Assembly (NCBI RefSeq): GCF_009905535.1
Contig: NZ_JAAALA010000002.1
Location: 1-64,000, forward strand
Reading direction: 5' to 3'
Source of the DNA: Caulobacter sp. SLTY
Lineage (GTDB): Bacteria > Pseudomonadota > Alphaproteobacteria > Caulobacterales > Caulobacteraceae
Length of the DNA: 64,000 nucleotides
Shown piece after piece: positions 33,203 through 41,873 of the stretch. Every line of letters starts with the position of its first letter. The first letter of the stretch is position 1. The translations under genes were made by a program, and so were the position numbers. The notes beneath the pieces are model-generated. The model was given only the letters and a program-made list of their open reading frames with translations. It had not been told where the DNA came from and searched no databases.

Positions 33203-35287
33203 TTGCAGCTCACTCGCCGCCAGCTCGCGGCCGGGATCCTCGGCGCGGGCTTTGCTATTCCGCCTCTCAGCCTGGAGGGCGTGAGGGCGGCCGAGCCCAT
33301 GGCGGCCGCGCCGTCCGCATCGGCCAAGCCGCCGGAACTGGACGAGCTGTTCAAGCCGGCCGGCCTGCTGGACGTGGCCCTGTCGCCGGACGGGACCCAG
33401 ATCGCCTCCCTGCGGGTGGTGCATGAACAGGTTCCCAACCCCAACACCGCCCGGGGCGAGCCGAAGACGATCCGCAAGAACACCGCCTTCGTTCTGCTCA
33501 ACCGCTCCGCCGACCTGACCGCCAAGCCGACCTATGTGCGGGTCGGGGAATTCGAGGTGGAACAGGTCGAATGGGCCAGCAACGCGCGGCTGTTGATCTG
33601 GGTGGTCATGCGGCATGACCAGAAGGGCAACCTCTACGGCCTGCAGTCGGGCTCCTACTTCTATCCGCTGCCCGTCCGGCGGGTGCTGTCGGTCGGGGTC
33701 GACGGCGCCTCGCCGGTGGTGCTGTTCGGCAACCAGCCCAAGGCGGTGAGGCGGGAATTCGACCTCGGCAACCTCGTCGACCGCCTGCCCAAGGAGGACA
33801 ACTACGTTCTGATGCAGAAGTGGGAGTCGGGTCGGGGGTGTTATGGCCTCTACCGGGTTAATGTGATCACCGGCGAGGCCCAGCTGTCGGAGCTGGGCGT
33901 GAGGGCGACCGACGGCTGGTACATCCAGGATGGCGCCCCGGTGCTGCGCTTCGATTCCAACACCCGGGGCACCAGCTTCAGCGTCTACGGCCGGGCGCCG
34001 GGCGAGGAGCACTGGAAGCTGATCCGCAGGACGCGGCGCAACGAGATGCAGCGCTATACCGACATCGACGTGGTCGGCTCAACCCAGGAGCCGGGGGTGC
34101 TGCTGGTCTCGCACCGGGCGGAGGAGGAGGAGTTTTCCTCGATCAAGCTGTTCGATATCCGCACCCTGGCCATGGGCAAGCCGTTCAAGGCCATCGAGGG
34201 CGCGGACGTCACCGGCGTGGCGATGGACGAGGCCGATCGGCTGATCGGGGTGTCCTACAAGCGGGACCGCCAGGAGTACGGCTTCCAGGATCCGGACCTG
34301 GCCCGCCACTATCGGGCGCTGAACCGCTTCTACAAGGACGAGTGCAACCTGGCCCTCTACGACGCCAGCCTCGACCACAGCCACTTCCTGTTCCAGGTCA
34401 CCGGGCCGCGCCAGCCGGGGCAGTTCGTCTACTACAACGTCAAAACCCGCCACGTGGACGTGCTGGGCGACCAGTATGAGCACCTCAAGCCCGAGCGGCT
34501 GGCGCGGATGGAGACGCTCCAGGTCGCCTGCCGCGACGGGGCGAAGATCACCGCCTTCCTGTCGCATCCGATCAATACGACCGGGCCGGCCCCGATGGTG
34601 GTGATGCCGCATGGCGGGCCGGAGGTTCGCGACTATTTCGACTACAACGTCTGGGTCCAGGCGCTGTGCGCCAAGGGCTGGCTGGTGCTGCAGCCCAACT
34701 TCCGGGGCTCGGGCGGCTACGGAAAGAGCTTTGGGGAGGCCGGCCGCAGGAACTGGGGCGACCGGATGCAGGCGGACGTCGAGGATGCGGTGGCGCAGGT
34801 GGTGGCTTCGGGCGTCGCCGACCCGAAGCGACTGGCGATCATGGGCGCCTCCTACGGCGGCTATGCGGCCATGATGGGGGTGGTGCGCCAGCCGGCGCTC
34901 TACCGCTGCGCCGTGGCCATCGCCGGGGATTTCGACCTGATCGACTCCCTGGCCTTCTCCCGCAAGGAGGACGGGGCCGACTCCGAGACCTATGCCTACT
35001 GGGTGTCCAGCATGGGCGACCCCAAGACCGACCAGGCGCTGCTGCGCGCCCACTCGCCACGGCAGCGGGCCGAGGAGATCCAGGCTCCGGTGCTGATGAT
35101 CACCGGCACGGACGACACCATCGTGTCGCCGGAACAGTCGCGGGCCATGGCCAAGACCCTGAAGAAGGCCGGCAAGCTCTACGAACTGATCGAGCTGGAA
35201 GGCGAGGGCCACAGCGGCTGGTCGGAGAGCAACCGCAAGAAGGTGCTGGCCGAGTCGATTCGGTTCATCGGCAAGGCCTTCAGTTGA
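33203..35287 (+). CDS. S9-family prolyl oligopeptidase-like serine peptidase, exported
   Basis: This is a 694-aa serine peptidase. A Tat-like leader (LTRRQLAAGILGAGFAI) is followed by a beta-propeller region (about residues 60-420). The alpha/beta-hydrolase domain carries the triad: Ser in MGASYGGYAAM, Asp in GTDDTIV, His in GEGHSGW. The start is a TTG at 33203 with GGGAG seven bases ahead. Dipeptidyl- or acylaminoacyl-peptidase activity in the periplasm is the likely role. It is convergent with the alpha/beta-hydrolase gene that follows. Confidence 0.92.
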   Translation: MQLTRRQLAAGILGAGFAIPPLSLEGVRAAEPMAAAPSASAKPPELDELFKPAGLLDVALSPDGTQIASLRVVHEQVPNPNTARGEPKTIRKNTAFVLLNRSADLTAKPTYVRVGEFEVEQVEWASNARLLIWVVMRHDQKGNLYGLQSGSYFYPLPVRRVLSVGVDGASPVVLFGNQPKAVRREFDLGNLVDRLPKEDNYVLMQKWESGRGCYGLYRVNVITGEAQLSELGVRATDGWYIQDGAPVLRFDSNTRGTSFSVYGRAPGEEHWKLIRRTRRNEMQRYTDIDVVGSTQEPGVLLVSHRAEEEEFSSIKLFDIRTLAMGKPFKAIEGADVTGVAMDEADRLIGVSYKRDRQEYGFQDPDLARHYRALNRFYKDECNLALYDASLDHSHFLFQVTGPRQPGQFVYYNVKTRHVDVLGDQYEHLKPERLARMETLQVACRDGAKITAFLSHPINTTGPAPMVVMPHGGPEVRDYFDYNVWVQALCAKGWLVLQPNFRGSGGYGKSFGEAGRRNWGDRMQADVEDAVAQVVASGVADPKRLAIMGASYGGYAAMMGVVRQPALYRCAVAIAGDFDLIDSLAFSRKEDGADSETYAYWVSSMGDPKTDQALLRAHSPRQRAEEIQAPVLMITGTDDTIVSPEQSRAMAKTLKKAGKLYELIELEGEGHSGWSESNRKKVLAESIRFIGKAFS

Positions 35288-35375
35288 GGCCACAGTTGTA
35301 AATCTCCCCGGTTGACGACACCGTGCGGTGCGGGGCAACCTCGCCGTCGGATTCCTCGATGGCGTCCTGAAATAG

Positions 35376-36356
35376 TCAGGGCCTGGCCACGGGCAGCGCC
35401 TTGAGCCAGGCGTCCAGATCGGCGGCGGAGCGGTCGGGGATCTGTTCCATGGGAACGTGGCCGACCTTTTCGTAGACGATGACCTTCGATCCGGGGATGG
35501 CCTCGCCGAACTTGCCGGCCGCGGCGACGGGGATCAGCAGGTCGGTGTCGCCGTGGAGGACCAGGGTGGGGACCGTGATCTTGGACAGCTCGGCCTTGGT
35601 GGCGTAGCGACGGCGGTCGGGGCCAGAGTTCATGCCGATGATGATCTCCTTGTGGCCGGGGGCGCGGGACATCTCGACATAGCGGGCGACCATGGCGTCG
35701 GTGGCCATGTCCGGGGTCGGCTCGAAGGCCGAGCGCAGGCCCTGGCGGGTGATCGAGGTGGTGTCGATATCCTTCAACAGGAAACGACCGACCGGATTAG
35801 CGAGGATCTTGAAGGCGATGGGCGAGCCCTTGCGGTCGCCCTCGGCAGGCCAGCCGGCGGCGTTGACCAGCACCAGGCCATTGAGCCGCTCAGGGTGGTT
35901 GAGAGCGTACTGCCAGGCGACGCCGCCGCCCATCGAGTTGCCGGCCAGGGTGAACTTGCCAAGCTTCAGATGGTCGGCGACCCCGGTGACCGCGTCGTCG
36001 AAGGCGGTTTCGGTGAGCAGGTAGCCCTTGGGCGATCGGGTCAGGCCGAAACCCGGCAGGTCGAGGGTGACGATCCGATAGTCTTTGCCCAGCCGCGCCA
36101 CCCAGGGCTCCCAGGTCTCCAGGTTGGCCGCGAAGCCGTGGACCAGCACCAGCACCGGTCCGTCCGGATTGCCCTGGTCGCGGTAGTGGACCCGGTGGCC
36201 GCCGGGCAGATCGACCCATTGGCTCTCGGCGTTGGCGTACTTCTTTTCCAGCGTCTCCCAGGGGATCTCGCCGCGCCGCAGGCTGAGCCAGCCGACAACG
36301 GCCACCACGAGGATGAGGGCGACGAGGCCCAGCAGGATCCTGCCCAACAGTTTCAT
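35376..36356 (-). CDS. membrane-anchored alpha/beta hydrolase
   Basis: The 326-aa protein has an N-terminal membrane segment (about residues 3-27, LLGRILLGLVALILVVAVVG) and a hydrolase domain with the oxyanion motif VHGFAANLETW, nucleophile Ser in GNSMGGGVAW, Asp in HGDTDLLIP and His in VGHVPMEQ. The pattern is that of small-molecule hydrolases in the MhpC/haloalkane-dehalogenase-like fold; the substrate is unknown. The start at MKLLGRI has a strong GGGGAGGG site ahead, which rules against longer readings. Confidence 0.9.
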   Translation of the reverse strand: MKLLGRILLGLVALILVVAVVGWLSLRRGEIPWETLEKKYANAESQWVDLPGGHRVHYRDQGNPDGPVLVLVHGFAANLETWEPWVARLGKDYRIVTLDLPGFGLTRSPKGYLLTETAFDDAVTGVADHLKLGKFTLAGNSMGGGVAWQYALNHPERLNGLVLVNAAGWPAEGDRKGSPIAFKILANPVGRFLLKDIDTTSITRQGLRSAFEPTPDMATDAMVARYVEMSRAPGHKEIIIGMNSGPDRRRYATKAELSKITVPTLVLHGDTDLLIPVAAAGKFGEAIPGSKVIVYEKVGHVPMEQIPDRSAADLDAWLKALPVARP

Positions 36357-36450
36357 GGCTCGCCCTCCCCAGAGCATTGGTTTGGCGGGAGGGTATGTCG
36401 GATGGCGATTGTCGGGTAGCCGCTTTCGCCGGAGGCGATGTGCCGATAGG

Positions 36451-37419
36451 TTGTCGCCAGGCCCCTTTGGCGCGAGCACCTCCCTGTCCGACCCCTCGAA
36501 CGATGCGCGTCTGGAAGCGGTGCTGGAGGCGATCTCCGACGCCTTCTACGCGGTCAGTCCGGACTGGAAGTACGTCATCTTCAACGGCGCGGCGGAGGCC
36601 TATTTCGGGGTCTCGCGGCGGGATGTGCTGGGCAAGGACATGTGGGAGGTGTTCCCGCAAGGCGTCGGCACACCGTTCGAGATGGTCTGCCGCCGGGCCA
36701 TGGACCAGCGCAAGAAGGCGGCGTTCGAGAGCCCCTCACGATGGCGCCCCGACAGGACGGTGGAGATTCGCATCACCCCGATGACCGACGGCGGCATCGG
36801 CGTGTCCCTGCACGACATCACCGAGCGCAAGCGGGCGGAGGAGGCGCGGGAGCTGCTGGCGCGGGAGGTGGACCATCGCAGCCGCAACGCCCTGGCCGTG
36901 GTGCAGGCCATCGTGCGGCTGACCGACGCCCCGGACATCGAGAGCTACAAGGAGGCGGTGTTCGGCCGGGTGGCGGCGCTGGCGAGGGCCCAGGGGGCGC
37001 TGGCCGACCGGCGCTGGGAAGGGGCGCCGCTGGACATGCTGGTCGGGGAGTCGATGAGCGTGCTGACCACGCCCGAGCGGTTCAGCATCGCCGGGCCGGC
37101 GGCGCATCTGCGCCCCCAGAACACCCAGCCGGTCAGCATGCTGATCCATGAGCTGGCCACCAACGCCAGCAAGTATGGGGCGCTGTCGACTCAGGACGGC
37201 CGGGTGGCGATCAGCTGGGCGGTCGACGCGGACGGAGCCCTGACCCTCGACTGGATGGAGACCGGCGGGCCGCCGCTCAGCGGTCCGGGCCAGCCGGGGT
37301 TCGGCTCGCGGCTGATGACCCAGCTGGCCCGCCAGATGGCGGCGAGTCTGACCCAGACCTGGGCCCCGGAGGGCTTGCGGGTGCGGTTGGCGATTCCGGC
37401 GCCCCAACCACGGGATTGA
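36451..37419 (+). CDS. PAS-HWE family sensor histidine kinase
   Basis: This is a soluble 322-aa kinase. One PAS domain (about residues 18-125, ending ISLHDITERKRAEE-like) is followed by an HWE/HisKA_2-type dimerisation helix with the phospho-acceptor H142 in REVDHRSRNALAVVQA. The ATPase part has the N-box HELATNASKYGAL. No receiver domain is present. HWE kinases are abundant in alphaproteobacteria and often act in general stress or light signalling; no partner gene is adjacent. The start is uncertain: a TTG at 36451 is used because no in-frame ATG precedes the PAS domain. Its last about 143 bases overlap the convergent MATE gene. Confidence 0.82.
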   Translation: MSPGPFGASTSLSDPSNDARLEAVLEAISDAFYAVSPDWKYVIFNGAAEAYFGVSRRDVLGKDMWEVFPQGVGTPFEMVCRRAMDQRKKAAFESPSRWRPDRTVEIRITPMTDGGIGVSLHDITERKRAEEARELLAREVDHRSRNALAVVQAIVRLTDAPDIESYKEAVFGRVAALARAQGALADRRWEGAPLDMLVGESMSVLTTPERFSIAGPAAHLRPQNTQPVSMLIHELATNASKYGALSTQDGRVAISWAVDADGALTLDWMETGGPPLSGPGQPGFGSRLMTQLARQMAASLTQTWAPEGLRVRLAIPAPQPRD

Positions 37420-38872
37420 GAGCCGTCCGGGTCACCACGGCCCGTTCGCGCGGCAGGCCATGGCCGGTGTCCGGCGCCTCGCCGCCGGGCGAGCGGTCGT
37501 CGAGCATCCGCGCCTGTTTCCAGCGGCCGGCCTTGTAGTAGGCGGCCGACAGGGCCAGGGCCACCGCCGACCCGAAGGCGAAGCTCCACCAGACCGCGTC
37601 CGCCCCCCAGACCGGCTCCAGCAGGTAGGCGAAGGGGATGCGGACGAGGATGATCGACAGGGCCAGGATGACCAGCGGCGGCCAGACATCGCCCGTCGCC
37701 CGCACGGTGGCGAACAGCACGATGGTCACGCCGAAGGGAATGAAGGTCCACACCGCCAGGGCGTTGATATGGACGGCGATCGCCACCGCCTGGGGGTCGG
37801 TCGGCAGGAACAGGCTCATGGCCGGACCGGCCACCGCATAGAGCACAGCCACCATGGTCCCGGTCAGCAACAGGTTGAAGCCGATCCCGGCGCGGGTGAC
37901 GCGGGCCACCCGATCCCAGCGGCCGGCGCCGACATTCTGGGCCGCCATCGAGGATACCGCCGCCCCGATAGCCAGGGCCGGCATCTGCACATAGGTCCAC
38001 AGCTGGGCCGCCACCCCGTAGGCGGCGGCGGTGCGCGAGCCGAAGCTGTTGACCAGGCTCATCACCACCAGCGCCGAGGCGGAGATGACGATCATCTGCA
38101 GCCCCATCGGCAGGCCCTTGGCCACCAGGGTGCGCAGCAGGACGGGATCGGGCTTGAGGTAGGCGAGGTCGGGGCCGACCAGCCGCAGGGGGTGCTTGCG
38201 GACGTAGAGCAGGATCAGGAGGGCGACGAGCGCGATGGCCTGGGAGATCAGGGTGGCCATGGCGGCGCCGGCGATACCCATCTCCGGGAAGGGCCCAAGG
38301 CCCAGGATCAGCACCGGGTTGAAGGCCAGGTCCAGCACCACCGACAGGCCCATGAACTGGAAGGGGGTGGTGGAGTCGCCGGCCCCCCGCAGGATGGTCA
38401 TCAGCAGGGCCGAGAAGTTCATCAGCGGCAGGGCCAGGAAGATGACCCGCAGATACGCCCCGGCCAACGGCAGGGCGTCGTGCGGCGTGCCCATCAGGCT
38501 GAGGATGGCGTCGGTCCCCAGCCAGCCGCCGACGGCGAAGATCACCGAGATGGCGAAGAAGAAGGTCAGGCTGGTCCCGACCACCCGCCGGGCCAGCACC
38601 TCGTCGTCGCGCCCGTAGGCCTGGCCGACCAGGATGGTGGCCGCCATGCCGATGCCGAACACTGTGCCCAGCAGCAGGAACAGCACCAGGTTGGCGTTGG
38701 AGGTCGCGGCCAGCGCCGCCTCCCCCAGGAAGCGCCCGACCCAGACGGCGTTGATCGAGGCGCTGAGCGACTGGAGGACGTTGGTCCCCAGCACCGGCAG
38801 GGCGAAAACCGCCAGGGTCCGCGCGATGGGACCCTCGGTCAGGTCTCCGGCGCGGTGGTGGGGAGGGGGCAT
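37277..38872 (-). CDS. MATE-family multidrug/cation efflux transporter
   Basis: This is a 531-aa multidrug and toxin extrusion transporter with 12 membrane segments in two homologous halves (visible starts FALPVLGTNVLQSLSASINAVWVG and TLVAKGLPMGLQMIVISAS). The transporter core ends near residue 457 (GRWKQARML). It is followed by about 74 Pro/Ser/Gly/Ala-rich residues unusual for the family, and that tail is encoded antisense to the end of the HWE kinase gene. Either the tail is real or the original stop has been lost. Export is driven by sodium or proton gradient; the substrate is unknown. Confidence 0.88.
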   Translation of the reverse strand: MPPPHHRAGDLTEGPIARTLAVFALPVLGTNVLQSLSASINAVWVGRFLGEAALAATSNANLVLFLLLGTVFGIGMAATILVGQAYGRDDEVLARRVVGTSLTFFFAISVIFAVGGWLGTDAILSLMGTPHDALPLAGAYLRVIFLALPLMNFSALLMTILRGAGDSTTPFQFMGLSVVLDLAFNPVLILGLGPFPEMGIAGAAMATLISQAIALVALLILLYVRKHPLRLVGPDLAYLKPDPVLLRTLVAKGLPMGLQMIVISASALVVMSLVNSFGSRTAAAYGVAAQLWTYVQMPALAIGAAVSSMAAQNVGAGRWDRVARVTRAGIGFNLLLTGTMVAVLYAVAGPAMSLFLPTDPQAVAIAVHINALAVWTFIPFGVTIVLFATVRATGDVWPPLVILALSIILVRIPFAYLLEPVWGADAVWWSFAFGSAVALALSAAYYKAGRWKQARMLDDRSPGGEAPDTGHGLPRERAVVTRTALNPVVGAPESPTAPASPPGPRSGSDSPPSGGPAGSSAASRTPAGPDR

Positions 38873-38905
38873 CCTTTCCCAATACGCCGCATCGGTCCGA
38901 AGTTC

Positions 38906-39592
38906 CTACCCCCTGGCGGGCTTGATCCGCACCTGATGGGCCAGGATCAGATCCGTGGCGTTGAGGCGGCCGAGACCGTCGCGGCTGATTTCCAGGTGCA
39001 CATGGTCTGTGATGCCGGGGTAATGGGACTGCAAGCTGACCACCGTGCCGATGCGTTCCCCCAGCCGCAGGGCCTGGCCGACGGTGACCGTCGGATCGAC
39101 GTAGAAGGCGCGGGCGACATAGCCGAGTGCGGGGTTGCTGATCTCCACGAACCGCAGGGAGTCATCGCCGGCGTAGGCGAGGCCGATCTTGGTGACGAAG
39201 CCGCTGATCGGACTCAGCACCGCCTGGCCGGCGGTGGCCGCATAGTCGACCCCCTCGTGCTGGCGAACGCCGCCGTCCCGCGAGGCGCCGAAGCCGCCGC
39301 CGCCGAAGTCGTCATGGCCGCGCGGGGCCATGCCGGTGGGGTTGGCGAAGTCCGGGGCGCCGTCTCCATCGATATCGAGACCGCGCCAGACGATCTTCAT
39401 GGCGGGCTGGGTGACTTGTGGTGCGGTCTTCTTCATCAGTCGCTTGACCGGGGCGAGGATCCCGCCGTCCTGGCGGGCCAGGGCGGTGGGGGCGCCGGCC
39501 AGGGCGAGCGCGGCCACCGGGCTGAAAATCAGCGCAAGGCCGATCACCTGGGCCGGCGCAGAGCGCCAGCCCTTCGAGATATTACGCGGCAC
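38906..39592 (-). CDS. M23-family (LytM-type) peptidase, exported
   Basis: The product is 228 aa from the GTG start chosen here. It has a signal-type N-terminus (GLALIFSPVAALALAGAPTALA) and a C-terminal LytM domain with zinc ligands in HEGVDYAA (His and Asp) and HVHLEIS (His-x-His). Such enzymes cleave peptide cross-links of peptidoglycan or act as divisome activators if degenerate; here the ligands are intact. A longer form from the ATG at 39673 would add 27 residues ahead of the signal peptide, so the GTG at 39592 is preferred, although neither has a strong ribosome binding site. Confidence 0.82.
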   Translation of the reverse strand: MPRNISKGWRSAPAQVIGLALIFSPVAALALAGAPTALARQDGGILAPVKRLMKKTAPQVTQPAMKIVWRGLDIDGDGAPDFANPTGMAPRGHDDFGGGGFGASRDGGVRQHEGVDYAATAGQAVLSPISGFVTKIGLAYAGDDSLRFVEISNPALGYVARAFYVDPTVTVGQALRLGERIGTVVSLQSHYPGITDHVHLEISRDGLGRLNATDLILAHQVRIKPARG

Positions 39593-39705
39593 TGGAAATC
39601 CAATTCTCGGGGGAGGGGAAGGATGATGCAAGGCGGCCAATACCCCCAAATTGAGGCGCTCATCCGGCCACATTGTTGCGACCTAACGCCGCTTTCCGAG
39701 TTAGA

Positions 39706-40107
39706 TCAGCGGTTTAGGTGTGGTGAGGCGTCGCGGACGATGGCCACGCCGGCGATCCGGTCGCCCTCGTGGAAGACCCTTGCGGCGGGGTGATGGCGCA
39801 GGCGGAGGGTGCGCGGTCCGATCCATCGCATCTCGACCTCCGGCCCGCCCCAGGCTTCGGTCGGCGCGGCGCCATGGTCGGCGTCAATGACCAGAGCGTT
39901 CCCGCCTACGGGATCGAGCGCGGCGCCGGCGGCCAGAATGGACACCTGGCTGCTGAAGCCTGTTGTCGCGCCGCAGTTTCGCTCGAACAGAACCGCCTCG
40001 AGCCGCCCGTCCGGAGACGCCAGACGCCGGATTTCCGTGTTGACGCAGAGGCCCGTCTCGCCGCAACCGGCGGTCAGAACCAGTGCAAGAAGACAAAGGT
40101 ATCGCAT
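39706..40107 (-). CDS. small lipoprotein, possibly DUF5412-like
   Basis: The 133-aa protein has a lipoprotein leader with LTAGC (cysteine at residue 15). The mature part contains the stretch SPDGRLEAVLFERNCGATTGFSSQ, which I associate with a widespread uncharacterised family (DUF5412-like), then VEMRWIGPRTLRLRH. Cysteines at residues 15, 21 and in ERNCGATTG leave one possible disulfide after lipidation. The role is unknown. It is upstream of the M23 peptidase gene on the same strand, about 110 nt away. Confidence 0.8.
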   Translation of the reverse strand: MRYLCLLALVLTAGCGETGLCVNTEIRRLASPDGRLEAVLFERNCGATTGFSSQVSILAAGAALDPVGGNALVIDADHGAAPTEAWGGPEVEMRWIGPRTLRLRHHPAARVFHEGDRIAGVAIVRDASPHLNR

Positions 40108-40182
40108 CGCCCACCCCTTTTCCGGCTGAAAGGATGCGCAATGCCGAAGCAGGCGCGGTCGGCCGACCGGCGCCGATCCCGA

Positions 40183-41127
40183 CTACCTTTGATGCAGCAT
40201 CGCCATCCCGACCACCGGGCTGCGGGCCTTCAGCACATAGGGGGCGCGGATCGAGCCGATGTAGAGGTCCTTCAGGTCCGCGCCGCCCCAGGTGACGTTG
40301 GTGGGGTGGTTGATGACCTGGCCGGAGGGGTCGTGGCACACGGTTTCGACCGCGCCGGAGGTGGTGATCGCCACCACCTTGTTGGCGGCGGGCAGGCAGA
40401 CCCAGAGGTTGCCGTCGGCATCCATGCCCACTCCGTCGGTATAGCCGAGATCGTCCTCGTGACCGCTGGAGGCGGCGGCGTCGACCACCGCCTCGGCGCC
40501 CAGCAGGCGGCCGAGTTGGGGACCGTAGCGCTTGCCCTCGCCCAGCCAGCCGCCGGGCAGGACCTCGAAAGCCATGACGTCGGCGGCGCTGGTCTGGGCG
40601 CAGTAGAGGGTGCTGTCGTCGGCGCTCAGGGCCAGGCCGTTGGGGAATTTCAGCCCCTCGGCGACCACGCTGGCCGAGCCGTCCGGGCGCAGTACGAACA
40701 GGAAGCCGTCGGCGCGGCCGTCCAGCGCCTGGGGCCAGGTTTCAGCGTGGGTGGAGTTGGCGCACCAGATGTTTCCCGCCCGGTCGACGACCGGATAGTT
40801 GGCGCTGGTCAGTCGTCGGCCCTCGACCTCGGTGAGCAGGGTTTCGTGGAGGCCGCTGACCGGGTCGAACCGCTGCAGCGGGCCGTCCTCGCGGTCATAG
40901 ATGCCGAAGTTGGCGATCAGCACCCGGCCCTGGGCGTCCAGGTTGATGCCGTTGGGGGCGCCCCCCTTGGGGCCCAGGCGGGTGAAGGACCCGTCTGGGT
41001 GGATCTCAGCGACCGCGCACTGGTGGTCGGAGGCGAAGATGCGGCCGTCGTGAGAGACCACCACGTCCTCGGGCCGGTCGATGCCCTCGGCGATCCTGCT
41101 GAAGGCGGCGGTCTCGATCCAGGCCAT
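40183..41127 (-). CDS. SMP-30/gluconolactonase-family protein
   Basis: This is a 314-aa six-bladed beta-propeller of the SMP-30/gluconolaconase/LRE group. The family landmarks are the early metal-binding Glu in GIDRPEDVVV, NGINLDAQGRVLIANFG, FPNGLALSADDSTLYCA (metal Asn) and the late TDGVGMDADGNLWVC (metal Asp). Lactone hydrolysis in sugar-acid catabolism is the common activity, but members also hydrolyse organophosphates. There is no signal peptide. No sugar dehydrogenase or transporter gene lies next to it, so the pathway stays open. Confidence 0.88.
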   Translation of the reverse strand: MAWIETAAFSRIAEGIDRPEDVVVSHDGRIFASDHQCAVAEIHPDGSFTRLGPKGGAPNGINLDAQGRVLIANFGIYDREDGPLQRFDPVSGLHETLLTEVEGRRLTSANYPVVDRAGNIWCANSTHAETWPQALDGRADGFLFVLRPDGSASVVAEGLKFPNGLALSADDSTLYCAQTSAADVMAFEVLPGGWLGEGKRYGPQLGRLLGAEAVVDAAASSGHEDDLGYTDGVGMDADGNLWVCLPAANKVVAITTSGAVETVCHDPSGQVINHPTNVTWGGADLKDLYIGSIRAPYVLKARSPVVGMAMLHQR

Positions 41128-41195
41128 GCGGCGCTCCCTGTGTGGTCCGCCTCTGCGGGCGGCGGCGGCGGCACTATTCCCGCTGGGCGCAGTGT

Positions 41196-41666
41196 TCACC
41201 AGAGGTCTTCGACCGGCCGGTCCAGCAGGGCCTCTTCCACGCGGCGGCGGTGACCGGGCTTGAGCCCCTCCGGCAGGGCGTCCAGCGCGAACCAGCCGAC
41301 CTGCGAGACCTCGCCCCGGCTGGTGGCCAGGCAGGGTTCCCAGTCGGGGCAGCGGTAGACCAGGACGTGGTCGTTGGGATGGTGGGCGTGGTTGGAGTGC
41401 AGCGACAGCAGTTTCGGCGGCCCGGTGAGGCGGACGCCCGCCTCCTCGACCAGTTCCCGCTTCAGGGCCGTGATCGCCGTCTCGCCCTTCTCCACCCCGC
41501 CGCCGGGCAGGTACCAGCCGTGGACATAGGTGTGCTCGATCAGCAGCACCCGGCCCTCGGCGTCGGTGACTACGCCGCGCACGCCGAGGGTCAAGCCACG
41601 CGCCAGCTTGAACCAGGCGTAGACGAAGGGGCGGAGGAAGGGCTCGACCGTGCGGCGCCAGGACAT
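41196..41666 (-). CDS. NUDIX hydrolase
   Basis: The 156-aa protein carries an intact Nudix box, GGGVEKGETAITALKRELVEEAG, matching GX5EX7REUXEEXGU. It hydrolyses a nucleoside diphosphate linked to another moiety; the substrate is not predictable. The start at MSWRRTVEPF is chosen because homology-like sequence begins there; a reading to 41756 would add a low-complexity leader. It is 68 nt from the SMP-30 gene on the same strand. Confidence 0.88.
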   Translation of the reverse strand: MSWRRTVEPFLRPFVYAWFKLARGLTLGVRGVVTDAEGRVLLIEHTYVHGWYLPGGGVEKGETAITALKRELVEEAGVRLTGPPKLLSLHSNHAHHPNDHVLVYRCPDWEPCLATSRGEVSQVGWFALDALPEGLKPGHRRRVEEALLDRPVEDLW

Positions 41667-41776
41667 CGGCGCAGCTTGAGGCAGGCGGCCGGCGCGCGCA
41701 ATTGCGCTCTGGCGGTCCGGCTTGCCCTGGCGGTCTGGCGGGGCTAGGACCGCCATAACAGACTTCGGAGTTCTCC

Positions 41777-41866
41777 ATGACCGGCTACATCGCCATTGGC
41801 GTGATCGTCCTGTTCATCGCCGTCCTCGGCGCCCTGAACCTCTACGAGTTCGGCAGCTTCGACTGA
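41777..41866 (+). CDS. 29-aa single-span membrane peptide
   Basis: A short reading frame encodes a 29-residue peptide: MTGYIAIGVI, a hydrophobic core VLFIAVLGALNLY and the acidic end EFGSFD. GGAG lies 6 nt ahead of the ATG. It ends 7 nt before the SDR gene, so it probably leads the SDR-folB transcript. I recall similar tiny peptides ending in a Phe/Tyr-Gly-x-Asp motif in related genomes, which supports it being real. Function is unknown; a small membrane-associated regulator is a guess. Confidence 0.6.
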   Translation: MTGYIAIGVIVLFIAVLGALNLYEFGSFD

Positions 41867-41873
41867 GCCGACC

